A DNA stretch of 64,000 nucleotides, taken from Actinospineispora eucalypti. Lineage in GTDB: Bacteria > Actinomycetota > Actinomycetes > Mycobacteriales > Pseudonocardiaceae. Positions within the stretch are counted from its first letter, which is position 1; each line of letters opens with the position of its first letter. Below, in pieces: positions 60,330-64,000 of the stretch. The position numbers were made by a program, and so were the translations under genes. The stretch is from contig JACHMT010000001.1 of NCBI GenBank assembly GCA_014208095.1, positions 1,736,001 to 1,800,000 on the forward strand, in the 5' to 3' direction. A model generated the notes under the pieces. That model searched no databases. It was not told where the DNA came from and saw only the letters and a list, made by a program, of their open reading frames with translations.

Positions 60330-61541
60330 GTGTTGCGGGTGTTGTGCACTGTATGGAGCGTCCGGTCCCACCTGGTTCCGCTGCTGCCGGCCCTGCGTGC
60401 GCTGCTGACCGGCGGCGCGGACGTGCTGGTGGTGACCACCCCGGCGCTGGCCGGGGAGGTGGCGGCGACCGGAGCCCGCGCGGTCCCGATGCTGCGTGAC
60501 CCGGAGGGTGCCTCGGACGGCCCCGACTACGGCTCGCCGCTGTCCAACGCGCTGGCCGCCGTGCAGGCGGCCGCCGGCCTGCGGCGGCGGGCGGACGAGC
60601 TGATCGAGCTGGCCCGGGAGTTCCGGCCGGACGTGGTGATCCGCGACGACACCGAGTTCGCCGGCTACCTGGCCGCCGAGCGCCTGGGGCTGCCGCTGGT
60701 CTGCCTGGCCGGCGCGATGAGCAATGCGCTGGACCCGGCGGCCATCTCGGTGGTGATCGACGACTACCGGCGCGACCTGGGCCTGCCGGCTCTGGCGGAC
60801 CCCGGCGGGCTCTACCCGGGGCCGGTGCTGGACTACCTGCCCGAGGAGCTGTCCGTGGCGGTGCACCCGCCGAAGCGGGCGCTGCGGTTCCGCCAGCCGC
60901 AGTGGGACGAGCCGGACTCGGCGCTGCCGGAATCGGTGGCCGCCGCCCCGGCGGGGCGGCCGGTGGTGTTCGCCGCCATCGGCACCGCATGGCGCACCTG
61001 GCGGGAGCAGCCCGGCGGTAGCCGGCACGGGTCGGGCGCCCAGTTAGGCGCCCGACGGAAACACGGCGGAAGGCCCGGGGAAAGTCCCGAGGATGCCGTG
61101 CGCACCCTGTTGGACGCGCTCTCCCGGGTGGACTGTGCGGCGCTGGTTTCCACCGGTGGGATGGACTGCGCCGGGATGCCCCGCGCCGATCACGTCACGG
61201 TGCGCGACCTGGTGCCGCAGCGGCTGGTGCTGCAGGCGTCCGCGCTGTTCTGCACGCACGGCGGCTACAACAGCATCCGGGAGGCGGTGCGGGCCGGGGT
61301 GCCGATGCTGGTCCGCCCGTCCACCATGGACCAGCCCTCGAACGCCGAGGCGGTGGCCCGGCTGGGCCTCGGCTCGGTCACCCTGGGCCTGGGCGCCGAC
61401 GAGCTGGCCGACCGGATCCGTCAGGCGCTGGCCGACACCGAGCTGGCCGAACGCGCCGCATGGGCGCGCCGCCGCACGCTGGCCCTCCCCCCGGTGGAGA
61501 CCCTCCCCGACGTCCTGCACTCGGAGCTCCTACCCGCCTAA
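60330..61541 (+). CDS. Family-1 glycosyltransferase (IroB/macrolide-GT like)
   Basis: 403 residues. Two Rossmann halves of a GT-B fold. The C-terminal donor domain has CTHGGYNSIREAVRAGVPML and RPSTMDQPSNAEAVARLG, the UGT/MGT donor motif. It probably attaches a sugar to a small molecule, as IroB does to enterobactin. About 25 residues (roughly 228-252, with GSGAQLGARRKHGG) interrupt the conserved IGTA...PEDAV segment and come from the inserted palindrome at 61034-61053. Behind the iron box and divergent from the exporter genes. Confidence 0.87.
   Translation: MLRVLCTVWSVRSHLVPLLPALRALLTGGADVLVVTTPALAGEVAATGARAVPMLRDPEGASDGPDYGSPLSNALAAVQAAAGLRRRADELIELAREFRPDVVIRDDTEFAGYLAAERLGLPLVCLAGAMSNALDPAAISVVIDDYRRDLGLPALADPGGLYPGPVLDYLPEELSVAVHPPKRALRFRQPQWDEPDSALPESVAAAPAGRPVVFAAIGTAWRTWREQPGGSRHGSGAQLGARRKHGGRPGESPEDAVRTLLDALSRVDCAALVSTGGMDCAGMPRADHVTVRDLVPQRLVLQASALFCTHGGYNSIREAVRAGVPMLVRPSTMDQPSNAEAVARLGLGSVTLGLGADELADRIRQALADTELAERAAWARRRTLALPPVETLPDVLHSELLPA
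61034..61053 (+). repeat. GGGCGCC palindrome read in frame in the glycosyltransferase
   Basis: GGGCGCCCAGTTAGGCGCCC matches the copy at 330-349 except one base in the loop, with similar flanks (GGCAYGGGTC on the left). Confidence 0.75.
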
Positions 61542-61718
61542 CCCCTCCGCCCCACCCGCCATATCGCGGGCCACGCCCGCCCATATCGCTGGTTTCGGCA
61601 GCTCGTGTCGCGGGTTTCCCCGCACTCGGCGGACCGAACCCACGGACATGGGGCGGTGAAACCCGCGATATGGGGCGGTGAAACCCGCGACATGGGGCGG
61701 TGAAACCCGCGATATGGG
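61542..61718. repeat. Convergent-gap array of 22-bp units (array 3 of 3)
   Basis: Three left-facing units (GCCATATCGCGGGCC, CCCATATCGCTGGTTTC, GTGTCGCGGGTTTCC) and four or more right-facing ones (ACCCGCGATATGGGGCGGTG) fill the gap between the glycosyltransferase stop and the lipoprotein stop. Right-hand units are nearly identical to one another. Confidence 0.85.
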
Positions 61719-62744
61719 TTAGGTGGCGGCGCGGGTGAGGGTGGGGGTGATCTGGTCGACCACCCAAGTCACGTTGAGGACCGAGGGGACGCGGAGGGCG
61801 GACAGGAGTGAGATGTCCACCTCCTGGTAGGTGCCTCGGGCTATGGCGGGCAGGGCGCGGACCAGGGGGCTGTCACGCACCGCCGCGGCCAGGTCGGGGG
61901 AGTTGGCGCCGACCAGCACGACATCGGCGTCCAGGCGTGACCACTGCTCGGGGGACAGCGACGTGGCCGCGTTGGGCAGCGTGTTGGAGTTGATGTCCCG
62001 CAGGCCCGGGGCGACACGCAGGCCCAGGGCGCGCAGCAGGTCGGTGGTGTTGTTGTCGCCGCCGACCACGGCCAGCGATCCCGGCTGGTTGGCCCAGGCG
62101 ATGCTGATCGTCTTTCCTTCCAGGCCGGGGTGGGAGCCCAGGAAACCGGTGATCCGCCGCTGGGTGTCGGTGATCAGCTGCTCGGCTCGGGGTTCCAGGC
62201 CGACGGCCTTTGCGGCCAGGCGAAGCCGTTCCTGCCAGGAGTCGGTGAGCACGCCGCGGGCGTAGGTGACCGTGGGCGCGATCCGGGAGAGCTTGGCGTA
62301 CTCGTCGGCGATGTTCGGCACCGAGCCGGCCAGGATCAGATCCGGGCGCAGCGCCGCCAGATGCTCCAGGTTGACCGCCTCGGTGGAGCTGAGCACGGCG
62401 GTCTGCTTCGGGTCCAGGCGGCCGCGCAACCACGGCGGGATGCCGTCCGCGGTGCCCCGGCCGCCCAGCACCGCGACCGGGGTGACGCCCAGCGCGTAGA
62501 GCGCGTCCGCGTCGTTGCCGCCGATCGCCACGATCCGCCGGGGCTGCCGGGGGACGGTGGTGCCGCCGAGGCCGTGGGCCATGGTCACCGGGAACGGCCC
62601 GCCTACGGGCTGGCCGGGCTCCGGTGAGGCCTCCGGTGAGGTCGCCGGCGGGGCCTCGCTCGCGCAGCCCGGGAGCGCGCCCGGACCGGCGATCAGGACC
62701 AGCACTGTGACGAGCGCCGTGCCGATCACCTGCCGCACTCGCAT
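61719..62744 (-). CDS. Siderophore-binding ABC substrate lipoprotein (FecB/FhuD/FepB type)
   Basis: About 341 residues. Signal peptide with lipobox ALPGC near residue 28, a Ser/Pro-rich spacer, then the class III binding-protein fold: PRRIVAIGGNDADALYALGV, LDPKQTAVLSSTEAVNLEHLAALRPDLILAG region (part shown: LRPDLILAG), AANSPDL-like second lobe. It captures ferric siderophore for import. ATG 62744 is chosen because GAAGGG lies 6 nt upstream of it; ATG 62750 is in frame. Divergent from the NRPS with an iron box between. Permease and ATPase partners are not in the window. Confidence 0.88.
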   Translation of the reverse strand: MRVRQVIGTALVTVLVLIAGPGALPGCASEAPPATSPEASPEPGQPVGGPFPVTMAHGLGGTTVPRQPRRIVAIGGNDADALYALGVTPVAVLGGRGTADGIPPWLRGRLDPKQTAVLSSTEAVNLEHLAALRPDLILAGSVPNIADEYAKLSRIAPTVTYARGVLTDSWQERLRLAAKAVGLEPRAEQLITDTQRRITGFLGSHPGLEGKTISIAWANQPGSLAVVGGDNNTTDLLRALGLRVAPGLRDINSNTLPNAATSLSPEQWSRLDADVVLVGANSPDLAAAVRDSPLVRALPAIARGTYQEVDISLLSALRVPSVLNVTWVVDQITPTLTRAAT

Positions 62745-62769
62745 GGACATCCCTTCGCCGAGCCTGTAT

Positions 62770-62788
62770 GCAGGTAAGCCTAAGCTAA
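62770..62788. promoter_or_regulatory. Iron box (IdeR/DmdR type), lipoprotein/NRPS promoter
   Basis: On the minus strand, TTAGCTTAGGCTTACCTGC matches TTAGGTTAGGCTAACCTAA at 15 of 19 positions. It lies between the divergent binding protein and NRPS genes. Confidence 0.7.
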
Positions 62789-62815
62789 CTTGCTCGCCAC
62801 GGCTGGAAGGACCTC

Positions 62816-64000
62816 ATGCCCGACACGCCGCTCACCCGGCTGCAACGTGCATATGTGGCGGGCCGGCACCCGGCTTATCCGTGGGGCGGGCTGCCCGCGC
62901 ACGACCACCGGGTCTACGCCGGTCCGCTGGACGTGGCGCGGCTGCGGGAGGCCTGGCGGGCGGCGGTGGCCCGGCACGAGATGCTGCGCGCGGTGATCGA
63001 CCCGGAGCTGGGCACCCAGCGGGTCCTCGCCGAGGCCCCCGGGGACGGGATCGTGGTGCACGACCTGCGCGGGGCCGCCGACGCCGAGGTGCGCGCGGCG
63101 CGGGCCGAGCTCGCGGGGCGGCTGAGCCACGAGGAGCGGCCGCTGGACCGGTGGCCGCTGGTCGGGCTCGAGGTGCTGCTGACCGGCGACGGGGCCGACG
63201 AACTGCACGTGTCCTTCGACGCCACGGTGATCGACCTGGCCAGCTGGTGGACAGTGCTGGACGAGCTCACCGCCGACTACCGGGCGACCGGGTCCGCCCA
63301 ACCCGCGCCGAGGGTGGGTTTCGCGGAGCACGAGCGGGTGCGCGCCGAGCGGGAGCGCACCGGCCGCCCGGCCGAGGAACGGGTGGCCGCGCTGCCCCCG
63401 GGGCCGCCGGTGCCGCCTCGGTACGACGCCCCGCCCCGGGTGGAGATCAACCACAGCCGGCTGGAGCCGGCGGAGTGGCGGTCGCTGCGGGATGCCTGCC
63501 GGGCCGCCAAGGTCGGCGAGACCGCCTTCGTGCTGGCGGTGCTGGCGCAGGTGATCGCGGCCTGGCGGGAGACGACCCGGTTCACGGTGAGCGTGCCGAG
63601 GGCGCACCGCGTGCCGTTCCATCCGGACGTGGCCCGGCTGGTCGGTCCGTTGTCCACGGTGTCGCTGGTGCCCTTCGACCTGCGCGAACGACGTTCGCTA
63701 CTCGACGTGACCCGGGCAACCCAGCGGGCGCTGTGGGCCGAGCTGTCCGAGCCGGAGACCGACGGCATGGCGCTGGTGTCCGCGTTCACCGCCCGGCACG
63801 GCGGGCCCGACCGGGTGGCCGCGCCGATCGTGCTGACCGGCCTGCTCGGCCTGCGTGATCCGGCGAAACCGGTGCTCGGCGGCCTGGTGGAGACCGCCGT
63901 GCACACGCAGAACGCCCAGGTCGCGCTGGACGTGCGGTTCGACCGGCCGGCCGGCGCGCTGCGCATGGCCTGGCACGAGCGGGCCGGGGTGTTCGAACCG
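62816..64000 (+). CDS. NRPS beginning with a heterocyclization (Cy) domain, continues past the right edge
   Basis: 395 codons are open to the window end. The N-terminus LTRLQRAYVAGRHPAYPWGG matches Cy motif 1, and D135-x4-D140-x2-S143 (FDATVIDLAS) is the DxxxxDxxS signature that replaces HHxxxDG in heterocyclization domains. Further matches are PRAHRVPFHPDVARLVGPLS and VLTGLLG. Cy domains condense and cyclise Ser, Thr or Cys into oxazoline/thiazoline, as in mycobactin and amychelin-type siderophores. GGAAGG is 5 nt from ATG 62816. Adenylation and carrier domains must lie to the right. Confidence 0.85.
   Translation, partial: MPDTPLTRLQRAYVAGRHPAYPWGGLPAHDHRVYAGPLDVARLREAWRAAVARHEMLRAVIDPELGTQRVLAEAPGDGIVVHDLRGAADAEVRAARAELAGRLSHEERPLDRWPLVGLEVLLTGDGADELHVSFDATVIDLASWWTVLDELTADYRATGSAQPAPRVGFAEHERVRAERERTGRPAEERVAALPPGPPVPPRYDAPPRVEINHSRLEPAEWRSLRDACRAAKVGETAFVLAVLAQVIAAWRETTRFTVSVPRAHRVPFHPDVARLVGPLSTVSLVPFDLRERRSLLDVTRATQRALWAELSEPETDGMALVSAFTARHGGPDRVAAPIVLTGLLGLRDPAKPVLGGLVETAVHTQNAQVALDVRFDRPAGALRMAWHERAGVFEP

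Overview
The window is a high-GC actinomycete chromosome segment. High GC at third codon positions, frequent GTG starts, F420-type luciferase-like oxidoreductases, an XRE/DUF397 pair, two small chaplin-like secreted proteins and TetR/GntR-controlled acyl-CoA catabolism together suggest a developmentally complex actinomycete, most likely Pseudonocardiaceae (Amycolatopsis-like). The family and genus are inference. There are about 64 genes, no rRNA or tRNA that I can see, no CRISPR array and no transposase gene.

Layout. 1-10 kb: a truncated PLP decarboxylase, two SDRs around a LysR gene, a receiver/thioredoxin-reductase-like fusion translationally coupled to a cNMP-binding histidine kinase, an LLM oxidoreductase and a membrane HtrA protease. 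10-15 kb: a biotin-dependent acyl-CoA carboxylase operon ending in TetR. 15-20 kb: a DUF2236 oxygenase, a metallo-beta-lactamase-fold hydrolase, a double-hotdog protein and the first chaplin-like gene. 20-28 kb: a fatty-acid/branched acyl-CoA module (acyl-CoA dehydrogenase plus SDR; GntR plus enoyl-CoA hydratase plus thiolase; AAHS-type transporter) tied together by a shared TTGAATTCAA operator, with the second chaplin-like gene between. 28-45 kb: PHA-synthase-like hydrolase, phosphotransferase, LLM enzymes, SDRs, thioesterase/VOC pair, DapB-like reductase plus AhpD-like protein behind a KstR-type operator, HMG-CoA-lyase-like enzyme, TetR, enoyl-CoA hydratase and a short PPDK-like protein. Four of these promoters share a 17-18 bp dyad (ACCNAACNNNGTTNGGT-like), which suggests a small local regulon for sterol, terpene or branched-chain acyl-CoA breakdown. 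46-56 kb: FAD oxidoreductase/TetR, patatin, nucleoside hydrolase, ArsR-AHSA1 fusion, zinc-independent ribosomal protein L36 behind a Zur-like box, LysR/O-methyltransferase, and an XRE-DUF397 pair. 56.6-64 kb: a TauD-type dioxygenase, export adaptor and ABC ATPase, a family-1 glycosyltransferase, a siderophore-binding lipoprotein and the start of an NRPS that opens with a heterocyclization (Cy) domain. Two IdeR/DmdR-type iron boxes sit in the two divergent promoter regions, so this end looks like an iron-regulated, possibly glycosylated, oxazoline/thiazoline siderophore locus that continues beyond the right edge.

The least expected content is non-coding. (1) Five long inverted-repeat elements of about 350-625 bp with related termini fill gaps between genes. 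(2) Three arrays of 22-bp units, arranged as two facing blocks, fill gaps between convergent genes exactly from stop codon to stop codon. (3) An identical 46-bp perfect palindrome occurs twice, once read through in frame inside a biotin carboxylase. (4) A GGGCGCC...GGCGCCC palindrome is read through in frame inside both a decarboxylase and a glycosyltransferase. Many genes also appear to have leaderless starts, with a TANNNT box 6-8 nt before the start codon.
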